From NCBI GenBank assembly GCA_001618615.1, contig LKHB01000181.1:1-64000 (forward strand): 64,000 bases of DNA, given 5' to 3'. Positions 15,202 through 23,442 of the stretch are shown here, piece after piece. This DNA is from Fermentibacter danicus (GTDB lineage: Bacteria; Fermentibacterota; Fermentibacteria; Fermentibacterales; Fermentibacteraceae). The notes under the pieces were generated by a model. That model worked only from the letters and a program-made list of their open reading frames with translations. It was not told where the DNA came from and ran no database searches. Positions within the stretch are counted from its first letter, which is position 1. The number at the start of each line of letters is the position of its first letter. Both the position numbers and the translations under genes were made by a program.

Positions 15202-16608
15202 TCAGGATGCCCCGTCCATATCGACTTCTACCGCTCTCGCCGAAATGCGGCCGTCCCTCAGCCTTATGCCAACCCGATCCCCCGCCTCGACGCAGGAGGC
15301 GGAAGTCACCAGCCGGCCTTCTCCGTCCGTGACGATGGCCCATCCCATTTCCAGCATCCTGGCGGGGTCGCGTGCTGCGACGAGGGCGGAAAGGGCATCG
15401 AGTCTGCGTCTCGACACATCGATGAGTGCCCCGCTGGCTGTTCTAAGCTGCCGGGAGCAGTCATCCAGCGACAGACCGCGCTCCGGGAACCGAACGAGGC
15501 AGCCCGGCGGCCCCAGTCTCGCAGCCATTCTTTCCAGTTCACGCCCGGCCCTCGAGGTACTCCTTCCGGAAGCGGCGCGGAGCCATGCCTCGTTCCTGTC
15601 GAGAGCGCCGGAGACGCTCCTGGAGAACATCGAAACTCCCGAGGCCAGCATCGAGGCGGCGGCTCGAATCCTGTGCCCCTCGGATCTGAGTCTGGGAAGC
15701 GATGATGCCGCCATGTCCCTCGCGGCGTCGTCGATCGACTGGGCCGCATCGGCCAGCCTGTCCACAAGGATGGAGGCCGCGTGTGTCGGGGTCTTGGCCC
15801 TCGTATGGGCGATGAAGTCCGGGAGCGTGAAGTCGACTTCGTGGCCGATGCCCGAGACTACAGGGGCGGGGAATGAAGCGATGGCCCGCCCTATGGGTTC
15901 CGAGTCGAACCACGAGAGGTCGGTTGCTGATCCGCCGCCCCTCGTTATCACCAGGACATCCAGCGAGGGTTCCAGGGCCAGGCGCGACATGGCCTCGACC
16001 ACGGTTCTCATGGTTTCGGCGCCCTGCATCTGTGCAGGGTGGAGCAGAACCTCGAAGGGGTAGCCGCTTTCGCGCAGGGTCGTGAGAAAGTCCTCGAGAG
16101 CGGCCGAGCCGGGTGCGCTTACCAAACCTATCCTGAGGGGCAGCGCCGGGAACGGCAGGGTGCGGTTCCGCTCTGCGAGGCCCTCGCGGGTGAGTTTTGC
16201 CAGCAATTCCCTGAGGCGGGTTTCCGACGAGGCGCCGAAGCTCCCGGGATCGAAGGCCTCCACCACGAACTGGAAGCGTCCGGACTGGGGCCAGATGTCC
16301 ACGCGGCCGAGTATCCGGACATCGATTCCCTCGGATGGGTCGAAGACCATCCCGGCTCTGGCGAAGTCGCGCTGCACCACGGTACGGGCGCCGGCGAAGA
16401 GTACGCAGTCTATGGAGGCCTGCGGCCGGGAGGCGGAATCCGTGTTGTCCACGAGCTGGAAGTAGGTATGTCCCCGGCTGTTCGCCTGGATTCTGCCGGC
16501 GAGCGTTCCCCTCAGCCAGATCGGGTACGGGTATACCGTCCGGAATAGCTCCCTCACTCTCGTGTTGAGTTCGAGTACGGTGAGGTCGCGGCCGGATGCG
16601 GCGGCCAA
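15202..16608 (-). CDS. xseA: Exodeoxyribonuclease VII large subunit
   Basis: 468 residues. An N-terminal OB-fold (about 10-110, YPYPIWLRGTLAGRIQANSRGHTYFQLVD) is followed by the catalytic region with LRIGLVSAPGSAALEDFLTTL, ITRGGGSATDLSWFDSEPIGRAIA and SGIGHEVDFTLPDFIAHTRAKTPTHAA, then long helices and a C-terminal beta segment. It degrades single-stranded DNA from both ends in a metal-independent way with XseB. TTG start at 16608, two bases after the stop of the small secreted protein gene, so the three genes form one leftward unit. Confidence 0.95.
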   Translation of the reverse strand: MAAASGRDLTVLELNTRVRELFRTVYPYPIWLRGTLAGRIQANSRGHTYFQLVDNTDSASRPQASIDCVLFAGARTVVQRDFARAGMVFDPSEGIDVRILGRVDIWPQSGRFQFVVEAFDPGSFGASSETRLRELLAKLTREGLAERNRTLPFPALPLRIGLVSAPGSAALEDFLTTLRESGYPFEVLLHPAQMQGAETMRTVVEAMSRLALEPSLDVLVITRGGGSATDLSWFDSEPIGRAIASFPAPVVSGIGHEVDFTLPDFIAHTRAKTPTHAASILVDRLADAAQSIDDAARDMAASSLPRLRSEGHRIRAAASMLASGVSMFSRSVSGALDRNEAWLRAASGRSTSRAGRELERMAARLGPPGCLVRFPERGLSLDDCSRQLRTASGALIDVSRRRLDALSALVAARDPARMLEMGWAIVTDGEGRLVTSASCVEAGDRVGIRLRDGRISARAVEVDMDGAS

Positions 16609-16610
16609 GG

Positions 16611-16988
16611 TCAGAATACCTTCAGATCGTAGCTTCCCCCGGTTTCGCCTATGTCGTGTATCACGATGAAGGCCGGGCCGGTGTATGGCGCAGTGAGGGT
16701 AAGGCTTTCGGAACCATCACTGTCTCCCTCGACCATCGAGAATCCCCTGGCATAGATGTAGTCCTCGTAGTAGGGAAGGCTCATGAACTCGTCGAAGTCC
16801 ATGTCCCGTGAGGCGACGGTGACGTCGAAGTCGGCCGGGGGAGGGGGGCAGTCGAGTACGATCCAGTAGTCCGTCCCTTCCAGGACCGTGAGCGTGTACA
16901 CGGCCGTGGCGCCCCTGCCGAGCTGGTCCGTCGAGGAGAGCAGGGGTTCGGTGGACAGAGCCAGTGTCAGGATAAGCATCTGTATCAT
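16611..16988 (-). CDS. Small secreted protein, PPC-domain-like
   Basis: 125 residues with a signal peptide (about 1-16) and a beta-sandwich sequence resembling bacterial pre-peptidase C-terminal (PPC) domains: YTLTVLEGTDYWIVLDC, then VTVASRDMDFDEF, LTLTAPYTGPAFIVIHDIGETGGSYDLKVF at the end. Such domains are usually attached to secreted proteases; here the domain stands alone. ATG 16988 is chosen because GGAGG lies five bases upstream; an earlier in-frame GTG overlaps that site. It starts the leftward xseAB unit. The function is unknown. Confidence 0.65.
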   Translation of the reverse strand: MIQMLILTLALSTEPLLSSTDQLGRGATAVYTLTVLEGTDYWIVLDCPPPPADFDVTVASRDMDFDEFMSLPYYEDYIYARGFSMVEGDSDGSESLTLTAPYTGPAFIVIHDIGETGGSYDLKVF

Positions 16989-17350
16989 CGACACCTCCAG
17001 GTCGGGCGGGTTTCATGCAGCAGCGTCAAAATTGTGGGGTCGACCCCGCCCGGTCAACCTCATCTACACCCGGAGAGCGCTCGTTGTTCCTTTCAGCACG
17101 ATGTCCGTCATGGTGGAACGGAGATCATCGCCCCATCGGAAGGCGTGTTGCTCCCGGGGCGGGGAGTCATCCGCGGTCGAACTCCCACAAAAGAGCCGAG
17201 TAAAAGAAAGCGCGAATCATAGTGTCTTTATTAAAGAAATAAATAAAGTTAGCGACATCGCTTTTCGCCGGGTTTCTCCGGGACTGCCGCCAGGGCTTCC
17301 CGGGGTTATCTTCCCCGGACATCCGACTGAACGAGAACTGGGGGTCCGTA
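16989..17350. other. Divergent intergenic region with an AT-rich island
   Basis: 362 bases between divergent genes. It holds a 12-base palindrome (GGGGTCGACCCC, about 17035-17046), a six-base-pair hairpin (GGGAGT 17162-17167 with ACTCCC 17181-17186) and an A/T-rich stretch at about 17187-17250, striking in this GC-rich DNA. Within the latter CTTTATT (17226-17232) pairs with AATAAAG (17242-17248). A TATGAT faces left at 17221-17216. This looks like regulatory DNA; I find no convincing gene. Confidence 0.4.
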
Positions 17351-18922
17351 ATGAGGGTCCGCGATCTGATAGAGCAGAAACACCGGGGACATGCAGTCGC
17401 AGCCGTCGATACGAGGGGGCTCGTGGTCGCCCTCGAGGACGAAGCCAGGCCGGGATCGACCTACAAGGCCGTCCCTCCATGGGTGACGGAGGGCCGCGAG
17501 GTCTACAGGAGGAGTCTCATCCTTGCCCTGGACGAGGCATGCAGACGGACCTTCCCCGACTCGAAGCTATGGGTGGAGCACGCGCTCTCGCTGGGGTACA
17601 AGTGTCGTCTGGAGGAGCGGCCGGCGATGGCCGGCGCGGCGATGTGCGACCTCCTCACGGAGGCTCTCCGTGCCGTCATCTCGGAGGACATCACCTTCGA
17701 ATCCTTCGAGGCTGGTAATGGAGAGGGGCCGCCGGAGCTGCTCGACTGGTGGGACGGCTCGACCAGGTTCAGGATGAATCGCCTCTGCAGGAGCACCGCC
17801 TTCGGCGCCGGCCCGGTGCTGCCCTCCACCGGGATGCTCGAACTCTTCGAGCTGCGCCCGCTGAATGCCGGCTTCGTCCTGAGGTTCCCGGGGTCCCTGG
17901 AATGGCCCGCCATCGCTCCCTGGGAGGACAGGCCCAGGCTCGCGAGAGAGTTCGACCTCGAGGAGAAGCACGGGGCGAGGATGCGCGTGAGGACCATTCA
18001 CGAGCTGAACTCCAGGATCGAGGAGGACGGCGGTCTCGAGATCGTCGCAATGAGCCACTTCTACCAGGAGTACAGGCTGACCGAGATCGTGATGGCGCTG
18101 GAGGGCATGTTCCCCCGGAAGCGCGTAGTGACCATCGCAGGGCCATCCTCCAGCGGAAAGACGACCTTCACGAAACTTCTAGGCATGTCCCTGCGCGCGC
18201 AGGGGTTCGGTGTCGAGAGCATAAGTGTCGACAACTACTTCCGGAACAGGGAGGAGACCCCCAGGGACTCCAACGGCGAAATGGACTTCGAATGCCTCGA
18301 AGCGCTGGACACGGAACTCTTCGGCAGGCATCTGAGCGAGCTTCTGGCAGGGAAGGAGATAAGACTGCCTGTCTTCGACTTCAAGACAGGCCACAGGCTC
18401 GATGACCAGATACCCATGCGCCTGACGCCCAACGATTTCCTGCTGATAGAAGGAATCCACGGTCTGAACGACAGCCTGACCCCGGGCGTGGATCCTTCCT
18501 GCAAGTACAGGATCTATGCCTCCGCCCTGACCCAGATGAACATCGAGAGGCTGACGCGCATGTCCACATCCGACTCCAGGCTCCTGAGGAGGATGACCAG
18601 GGACCACAGGACCAGGGGCTATTCCGCAGAGGAGACCATCGGAAAGTGGCCCAGCGTAAGGCGGGGGGAGAGGCGCCACATATTCCCGTTCCAGGAGATG
18701 GCCGACGCCATGTTCAACTCGTCGCTTCCATACGAGCTGCCTGTGCTGAAACCCTTCGCCGAGCCGATTCTACGCTCCGTCCCCGAAGGAAGCCCCGCCT
18801 TCGACACGGCGCACAGGCTGCTCTCCGTCCTCTCTCTCGTGAAGCCGATAGACGCGTCTGTCGTCCCGAGGCTGAGCCTTCTCAGGGAGTTCATCGGAGG
18901 CCATCTCCTCGGTCAGGGGTGA
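17351..18922 (+). CDS. Uridine-kinase-like nucleoside kinase with N-terminal TGS/ThrRS-like region
   Basis: 523 residues. The C-terminal half is a P-loop kinase of the uridine kinase/phosphoribulokinase type: Walker A GPSSSGKTT near residue 264, the SVDNYF substrate motif, FDFKTG and EGIHGLND. The N-terminal half resembles the TGS plus second-domain (editing-like) region of threonyl-tRNA synthetase seen in family members such as Thermotoga TM0751. The nucleoside substrate is not certain. ATG has GGGGGT upstream. It stands alone between two long intergenic regions. Confidence 0.82.
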   Translation: MRVRDLIEQKHRGHAVAAVDTRGLVVALEDEARPGSTYKAVPPWVTEGREVYRRSLILALDEACRRTFPDSKLWVEHALSLGYKCRLEERPAMAGAAMCDLLTEALRAVISEDITFESFEAGNGEGPPELLDWWDGSTRFRMNRLCRSTAFGAGPVLPSTGMLELFELRPLNAGFVLRFPGSLEWPAIAPWEDRPRLAREFDLEEKHGARMRVRTIHELNSRIEEDGGLEIVAMSHFYQEYRLTEIVMALEGMFPRKRVVTIAGPSSSGKTTFTKLLGMSLRAQGFGVESISVDNYFRNREETPRDSNGEMDFECLEALDTELFGRHLSELLAGKEIRLPVFDFKTGHRLDDQIPMRLTPNDFLLIEGIHGLNDSLTPGVDPSCKYRIYASALTQMNIERLTRMSTSDSRLLRRMTRDHRTRGYSAEETIGKWPSVRRGERRHIFPFQEMADAMFNSSLPYELPVLKPFAEPILRSVPEGSPAFDTAHRLLSVLSLVKPIDASVVPRLSLLREFIGGHLLGQG

Positions 18923-19368
18923 TACCCGACCGAAAGAGGGCGAGGGCAGGCCGACCCGGACGCCTCTAGCGTCCGTGGATATAGCCTCATCGCAAGGCGG
19001 GTTGCGGCTGCCGCTCGAAATCGTGCGGAGCCTGAGGCGTCGACGCTCCTGTCCGCGGGAGCCGTTCCTTCGTATGCTTCGTCATGATGACCGCCGGGAC
19101 GGCCCGGCGGTTCGGCAGTGCCCCGAAGCAGGAGGAGGCGCCCATGGCTCCCCGCCCGGCTGGATGGTTCCGCCGCGGCCCTCCGGGAGTCAGAGAGAAC
19201 AGCCTCGCCGGCGCACCGGTGTATTCGGATCCCGCATCTCCGGCGGATCGTCGGATCGACCTCGCAGCCCCCTCACGAAATCGTCATCGGAAAAGCAGTG
19301 AAGATCGCACTCGTTCGATAACTTCGTCCGGCATGGCGCAGTGTTCCGGAAGACAGCCGGGACAGGAG
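18923..19368. other. 446-base intergenic region with two hairpins
   Basis: No supported gene. Two hairpins follow the kinase gene: GGACGC (18958-18963) with GCGTCC (18969-18974), and a perfect nine-base-pair stem at 19090-19098 with 19103-19111, loop ACGG. Neither is followed by a T-run. Short open frames here have no start signal and no recognisable content. It may hold decayed sequence or an uncharacterised structured RNA; it does not resemble tmRNA, RNase P RNA or SRP RNA. Confidence 0.4.
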
Positions 19369-19911
19369 TCATCCGCGGAGCCTTCTCCTCTGGATCTCAC
19401 AGGCCACCATCGCGATCACGCTCGCTACGTTGAGGCAGTCGCGGAAGCCCGACTGAGGGAAGTGGATTACCATGTCCGACCTGTCGAGCACGGCCTTCGA
19501 TATGCCGAGAGCCTCGTTGCCGAACACGAATGCGTCGGAGGGGAGGAATCCCGCATCGAGCATGGAAACGCTGCCTGCGGTCCTCTCGACGGCGATTATC
19601 CTCCTGCCCGTGGCGGATGCCCATTCCGCCGCGTCCTCCGCCCGTTCGAAACGCATCCAGGGTATGGAGTTCTGAGTCCCCCTCGCGGAGTGCGCGAGTT
19701 TCCGGTTGCCCGGCACGGCGCAGACGCCGCAGAGGAACACGGCGGATGGGTAGACGGCCTCCGCCGTCCTGAACGCCGAACCCACGTTGAAGGCGCTTCT
19801 GAAGCCGTCGAGTATGAATACCGGCGTATCGCCTGGAGAATGCAGCCTCGGGGAGGGGAGGGCTGACATGACTCTGTCGGGATGGGTGTTCTGGATCACG
19901 GCATCGTACAT
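19369..19911 (-). CDS. SpoU/TrmH-family RNA 2'-O-methyltransferase
   Basis: About 180 residues of the SPOUT class. Motif 1 VFILDGFRSAFNVGSAFRTAEA, the middle FVFGNEALGIS and C-terminal MVIHFPQSGFRDCLNVASVIAMV match the SpoU knot that binds S-adenosylmethionine and methylates ribose in tRNA or rRNA. The RNA target is unknown. Two starts are possible: ATG 19911, inside the divergent comEC gene, or ATG 19869, which overlaps the comEC ATG in a CATG. Neither has a good Shine-Dalgarno; the longer form is given because family members carry about 30 residues before motif 1. Confidence 0.8.
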   Translation of the reverse strand: MYDAVIQNTHPDRVMSALPSPRLHSPGDTPVFILDGFRSAFNVGSAFRTAEAVYPSAVFLCGVCAVPGNRKLAHSARGTQNSIPWMRFERAEDAAEWASATGRRIIAVERTAGSVSMLDAGFLPSDAFVFGNEALGISKAVLDRSDMVIHFPQSGFRDCLNVASVIAMVACEIQRRRLRG

Positions 19912-21160
19912 CTGCGGAATATACCTCGCTCCATGCCTGCATCCGGCCTTCGGAACGGCCGTTGCCGCCGCCGGGCTCGCAGCGGCTGCATTCGGAAAAC
20001 GCACCGCCGGGAGGCTGCTTCTCGCCTCGGGATTCTTCCTCCTGGCATACGAGCCTAAGGTAGCCGGAGCAGGGTCGGGCCTGCAAGCCCCGGGTCGCTC
20101 CGGAGTTTTCGAAGGCGTCGCGGAGCGGGTCACGAGGGAGGGGGCGATCCTCTCCTGCGACGGCGTGAGGATCTGGCTGAACGGCAAGTCGATCCATCTC
20201 GACACCATGGAGGGAGATTCCCTGAGGGTCCTCGGTCTCGAATCGTGGGGATCGCTCGCCGTATGCGCCCACACGGTCCGGCCGGGCTCCGGATTGTTCG
20301 CGCGTCTGCGCCGGACTGCGGTTTTGACCTGGAGGGAGAGGCTGGGGGAGGGTCCGACCTCCGCGCTGGTGGCCGCCCTGCTGTCGGGTGAGCGGTCCGG
20401 GATTTCCGATACAGTCAGGGATCTGTTCAGGGAGACCGGGACCATCCACATCCTCTCCGTGTCGGGCTATCACGTGGCGATCGCGGGCTCGCTCGTCTAT
20501 CTGCTGATGGGCGCGGCCGCCCGGAGGAGGCCGCTGCTCGCGGCCTTTCTATGCTCACTGACCACCGGCGCCTATACGCAGTTCTCGGGGGCAAGGCCGC
20601 CGGCCGTGCGCGCCACGGTGATGGCCACCGCGGCCGTATTCCTGTCCGCTCTCGGAGTGAGATCGCCGGGGACCGCCGTCTGGTCCCTGGCTGCGGCGGT
20701 TGTCCTGGCGACTTATCCGGGCGCCGCCTTCGACGCGGGCGCGCAGATGTCGTTCATCGCGGTGCTGATCCTCATCGTGTACAGATGGAGAATGGGAGGG
20801 GGGTGGACCCGGCCTCTGCAGGCCCTTCTGGCGGGCGTCTCCATAACCATCGGGCTCGCCCCGGTGCTGGTGCCGCTCTACGGCGGGCTCGCCACGGCTT
20901 CGGCGCCGGCGACGGTCGTCACGACGCCGCTGATGGCCTTCACGATGCTGACCGGCGCCCTGACTCTGCTGCCCGGGGTGTGGCATCCCGCGGCAAGGCT
21001 TACGGAATGGGCGGTCTTCCTCTGGCTGTGGATTCTCGAGTTTGCGAAGCTGCCGGTGGTGTATTTCGAGGGTTCCTTCTGGATCTGGCCGTGGCTCGCG
21101 GCGATGATCCTCATGTGGCTCGTCTCCGAGCGCAGAACCTTCCTGCGGAGGTTCCGCTGA
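19868..21160 (+). CDS. comEC: ComEC/Rec2-type DNA uptake membrane protein, lacking the metallo-beta-lactamase domain
   Basis: 430 residues. An N-terminal hydrophobic/OB-like part (about 1-150) precedes the Competence domain with GPTSALVAALLSGERSGISDTVRDLFRETGTIHILSVSGYHVAI and FDAGAQMSFIAVLILIVY. ComEC forms the inner-membrane channel for single-stranded DNA. Standard ComEC is 650-800 residues and ends in a beta-lactamase-like nuclease domain, absent here. ATG 19868 follows GGGAGGG. It ends 4 bases from the convergent gene. Whether the cell is competent cannot be told from this gene alone. Confidence 0.85.
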   Translation: MTLSGWVFWITASYICGIYLAPCLHPAFGTAVAAAGLAAAAFGKRTAGRLLLASGFFLLAYEPKVAGAGSGLQAPGRSGVFEGVAERVTREGAILSCDGVRIWLNGKSIHLDTMEGDSLRVLGLESWGSLAVCAHTVRPGSGLFARLRRTAVLTWRERLGEGPTSALVAALLSGERSGISDTVRDLFRETGTIHILSVSGYHVAIAGSLVYLLMGAAARRRPLLAAFLCSLTTGAYTQFSGARPPAVRATVMATAAVFLSALGVRSPGTAVWSLAAAVVLATYPGAAFDAGAQMSFIAVLILIVYRWRMGGGWTRPLQALLAGVSITIGLAPVLVPLYGGLATASAPATVVTTPLMAFTMLTGALTLLPGVWHPAARLTEWAVFLWLWILEFAKLPVVYFEGSFWIWPWLAAMILMWLVSERRTFLRRFR

Positions 21161-21163
21161 GGC

Positions 21164-21841
21164 TCACTGGATCAGGAACGTGATGAGCACGCTTCCGCCG
21201 TTGTCCAGCGCATCCTCCGTGTGGTCCAGTCCCAGGGCCTCCACCCTCGCGCCGAGTGGGAGATCGAGCGTCAGCGTATCGCCGGGCAGCGCGGCGGCGG
21301 CCCATCTGCCCTCGTTGGGGCTGTGCACGACCAGGACCACCAGGCCGTCATAGCCGCTCAGGTTGTCGTCCTGGACGAGCACCGTGTACCTGCCGGCCGG
21401 GAGGGAGATGTCGCGCGCCCTGTCCATGACCCCGAGATGATAGGCGGCCGATACCGTCATGCTGGGTGTGAGCTGGGGGATGAACGGAAGGAACCTGACC
21501 GAATCCACGGAGGTGGGAGTCGTCGCCACCACGAGGACCGAGTCCGTAAAACCGGGATCGGGGTGCCATGTGACGCTGCGCCCGGTCGCCGTGGGCTCTC
21601 CGGTTTCCGAGAAGCGGCCCGCGGAGCATGTCCACACGGCCGATCCGCCGTCCGGCATCAGCGTGGAGAGGTATGTGGTGCCCGATCCGGAGGCATCGAT
21701 CGAGGCTATGATCCCGGAATCGTCCGATCGCTGTCCGAAGCTCTCGGACACAATCCAGACGCCCAGGGCCAGGATGGGGATGACGAAGGGGAGGGATATG
21801 GCGAGGAATGATCTGATCCTGTTCGAGGTTCTGCTTCTCAT
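21164..21841 (-). CDS. Membrane-anchored extracytoplasmic protein, unknown
   Basis: 225 residues: a short basic cytoplasmic N-terminus, one membrane helix (about 12-33), then a beta-rich extracytoplasmic part with Ser/Thr-rich linkers. Segments such as SDDSGIIASIDASGSGTTYL and a C-terminal PPC-like run (SLPAGRYTVLVQDDNLSGYDGLVVLVVH) suggest Ig-like and PPC-like sandwiches. I do not recognise the family. ATG 21841 has GGAGGACGAG upstream and overlaps the gmhB stop in an ATGA, so it is coupled to heptose synthesis genes. Confidence 0.6.
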   Translation of the reverse strand: MRSRTSNRIRSFLAISLPFVIPILALGVWIVSESFGQRSDDSGIIASIDASGSGTTYLSTLMPDGGSAVWTCSAGRFSETGEPTATGRSVTWHPDPGFTDSVLVVATTPTSVDSVRFLPFIPQLTPSMTVSAAYHLGVMDRARDISLPAGRYTVLVQDDNLSGYDGLVVLVVHSPNEGRWAAAALPGDTLTLDLPLGARVEALGLDHTEDALDNGGSVLITFLIQ

Positions 21842-22404
21842 CTCGTCCTCCCGCAGGCGGTCCGGCGCGCCCCGAGGATGAGGCGCGCGGCCTCCGCAAG
21901 GTCGCCGGCGCGGAAATCCGGCTCGGATTCCGGCCCGCACAGCCTGGACTGCACGGCCCCCCTGCCGGTCATCACGAGTATGGTCGTGAGCCCGGTTCTG
22001 CGGCCCAGCTCCATGTCGCTCACGGCGTCTCCTACGAGCCATCCGCCGGGCGGCAGGCCCAGTTCGCGCCTGGATGCGTCCACGAGACCCGTCGCGGGCT
22101 TTCTGCACGAGCATCCCTCATCGGGTCTGTGCGGGCAGCAGTAGACTCCGGAGAGCCTTCCTCCCAGGGCCCTTATCCTCTCGGACATGAGCGCGTTGAT
22201 CTCCTCGACGACGGAGGCTTCGACGAGCCCCCTCCCGATGCCGGACTGGTTGGTGACCACTATCACGGGATGCCCGGCCGTCGAGAGCGATGCGGCCGCC
22301 TCCAGGGAGCCGGGGATGGGTATCCAGGCATCGACCGACCTGACGTAGGCCGGGACGTTCTCGTTTATCACCCCGTCCCTGTCCAGGAAGACCGGTTCGA
22401 GCAC
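21838..22404 (-). CDS. gmhB: D-glycero-D-manno-heptose 1,7-bisphosphate 7-phosphatase
   Basis: 188 residues, HAD phosphatase of the GmhB type. Motif I FLDRDGVINE supplies the nucleophile Asp and acid Asp; VVTNQSGIGRG is motif II; the zinc-binding loop CCPHRPDEGCSCRKP carries the expected Cys and His; GDAVSDMELG is motif IV. It makes heptose 1-phosphate for the LPS core. GTG 22404 is chosen: GGAGG lies ten bases upstream and it falls one base after the epimerase stop. A longer reading upstream has no family similarity. Confidence 0.9.
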   Translation of the reverse strand: MLEPVFLDRDGVINENVPAYVRSVDAWIPIPGSLEAAASLSTAGHPVIVVTNQSGIGRGLVEASVVEEINALMSERIRALGGRLSGVYCCPHRPDEGCSCRKPATGLVDASRRELGLPPGGWLVGDAVSDMELGRRTGLTTILVMTGRGAVQSRLCGPESEPDFRAGDLAEAARLILGARRTACGRTR

Positions 22405-22405
22405 G

Positions 22406-23341
22406 TCAGCGGATCCTCCCGCGATGATACTCGACAAGCTCCGAGAGCCCGTCCTCGAAGCTGATGACTGGCTTCCATCCGAGGTCTTCGGCCGCAAGCC
22501 CGGCGTCGAGGGATATCTTCAGTATCTCCTCGGGCAGGGCGGGCCCCTGTTCTGGAAGGAGATCGGTGCCGACGAAGCGCCTTATCAGCGAGTCCAGTTC
22601 CTTCACCGACCTTCCCCTTCCCCAGCCGATGTTGAAGATGCGTCCGGAGATGCGGTGGTTGCCGATATCCATGGCCAGGAGGTTCGCACGCGCGATATCC
22701 CTGACGTGGACGTAATCCCGGAGTTGCTCCCCGTCGCCGTTGATCCTCGGACGCCTGTTCTCCAGGTATGCCAGGCTGAAGATCGCCGTTACACCAGCCT
22801 CGCCGTGGGGATTCTGCCTCGGTCCGTAGACGTTCGGATACCTCAGGACGACATAGTCGAGCCCGTACAGGTGCCTGTAGAGGAAGAGGTAGTGTTCGAC
22901 GGTATGCTTGCTTATGCCGTAGTGGCAGATGGGGTTCACGGGATGGTCCTCCCTGACGGGGATCGAGGAGGGCTCGCCGTAGACCGCTCCGCCGGTCGAT
23001 GCGTAGACGACCCGCTTCACCCCTCCATCCCTTGCGGCTTCGAGGAGGGAGATCGTTCCGAGGATGTTGACGTCCGCGTCGAAGAGGGGTTCCCTCACCG
23101 ATCTGCGGACGTCCATCTGGGCGGCGTGATGACACAGGATGTCGAATCCACCCGTGCGTACCGCTTCTGCGGCCTCGGGGCTCCTGATGTCCATCTCCAG
23201 GAACGAGGCGCGAGGGTTCAGGTTCTCCCTGAAGCCGGTGGAGAGGTTGTCCATTACGTGCACTTCATGGCCGTTCTCGACGAGGAGATCGGCTACATTG
23301 GAGCCGATGAAGCCGGCCCCGCCGGTTACGAGTATTCTCAT
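22406..23341 (-). CDS. NAD-dependent sugar epimerase/dehydratase (UDP-glucose 4-epimerase-like)
   Basis: 311 residues, extended SDR fold. GGAGFIGSN binds NAD near the N-terminus; catalytic YGISK (Tyr-x3-Lys) near residue 142, with the Ser/Thr in YASTGGAVYGE. The C-terminal half has VLRYPNVYGPRQNP and DYVHVRDIARANLLA, typical of GalE/RfbB-like nucleotide-sugar epimerases. Because it is coupled to gmhB, ADP-heptose 6-epimerase (HldD) or another LPS sugar epimerase is possible. Its exact substrate is not clear. ATG follows GGAGG. Confidence 0.85.
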   Translation of the reverse strand: MRILVTGGAGFIGSNVADLLVENGHEVHVMDNLSTGFRENLNPRASFLEMDIRSPEAAEAVRTGGFDILCHHAAQMDVRRSVREPLFDADVNILGTISLLEAARDGGVKRVVYASTGGAVYGEPSSIPVREDHPVNPICHYGISKHTVEHYLFLYRHLYGLDYVVLRYPNVYGPRQNPHGEAGVTAIFSLAYLENRRPRINGDGEQLRDYVHVRDIARANLLAMDIGNHRISGRIFNIGWGRGRSVKELDSLIRRFVGTDLLPEQGPALPEEILKISLDAGLAAEDLGWKPVISFEDGLSELVEYHRGRIR

Positions 23342-23442
23342 TCAGAGTCCTCCGATGTCGTTACCGCTTCGACGACGCCCGGGCCGCTGGTTGTGGACAG
23401 ACGCGAGCGGGCATAGTCATCATACTGCGTCGGGAGGTGTCG

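Noticed and set aside
17161..17186. tRNA T-arm-like sequence (GGTCGAACTCCC)
   Set aside because: No matching acceptor, D or anticodon arms could be built around it; only a simple hairpin is supported.
18975..19301. Open frame of about 108 codons after the kinase gene
   Set aside because: No Shine-Dalgarno, arginine/proline-rich random-looking content and overlapping frames of equal length.
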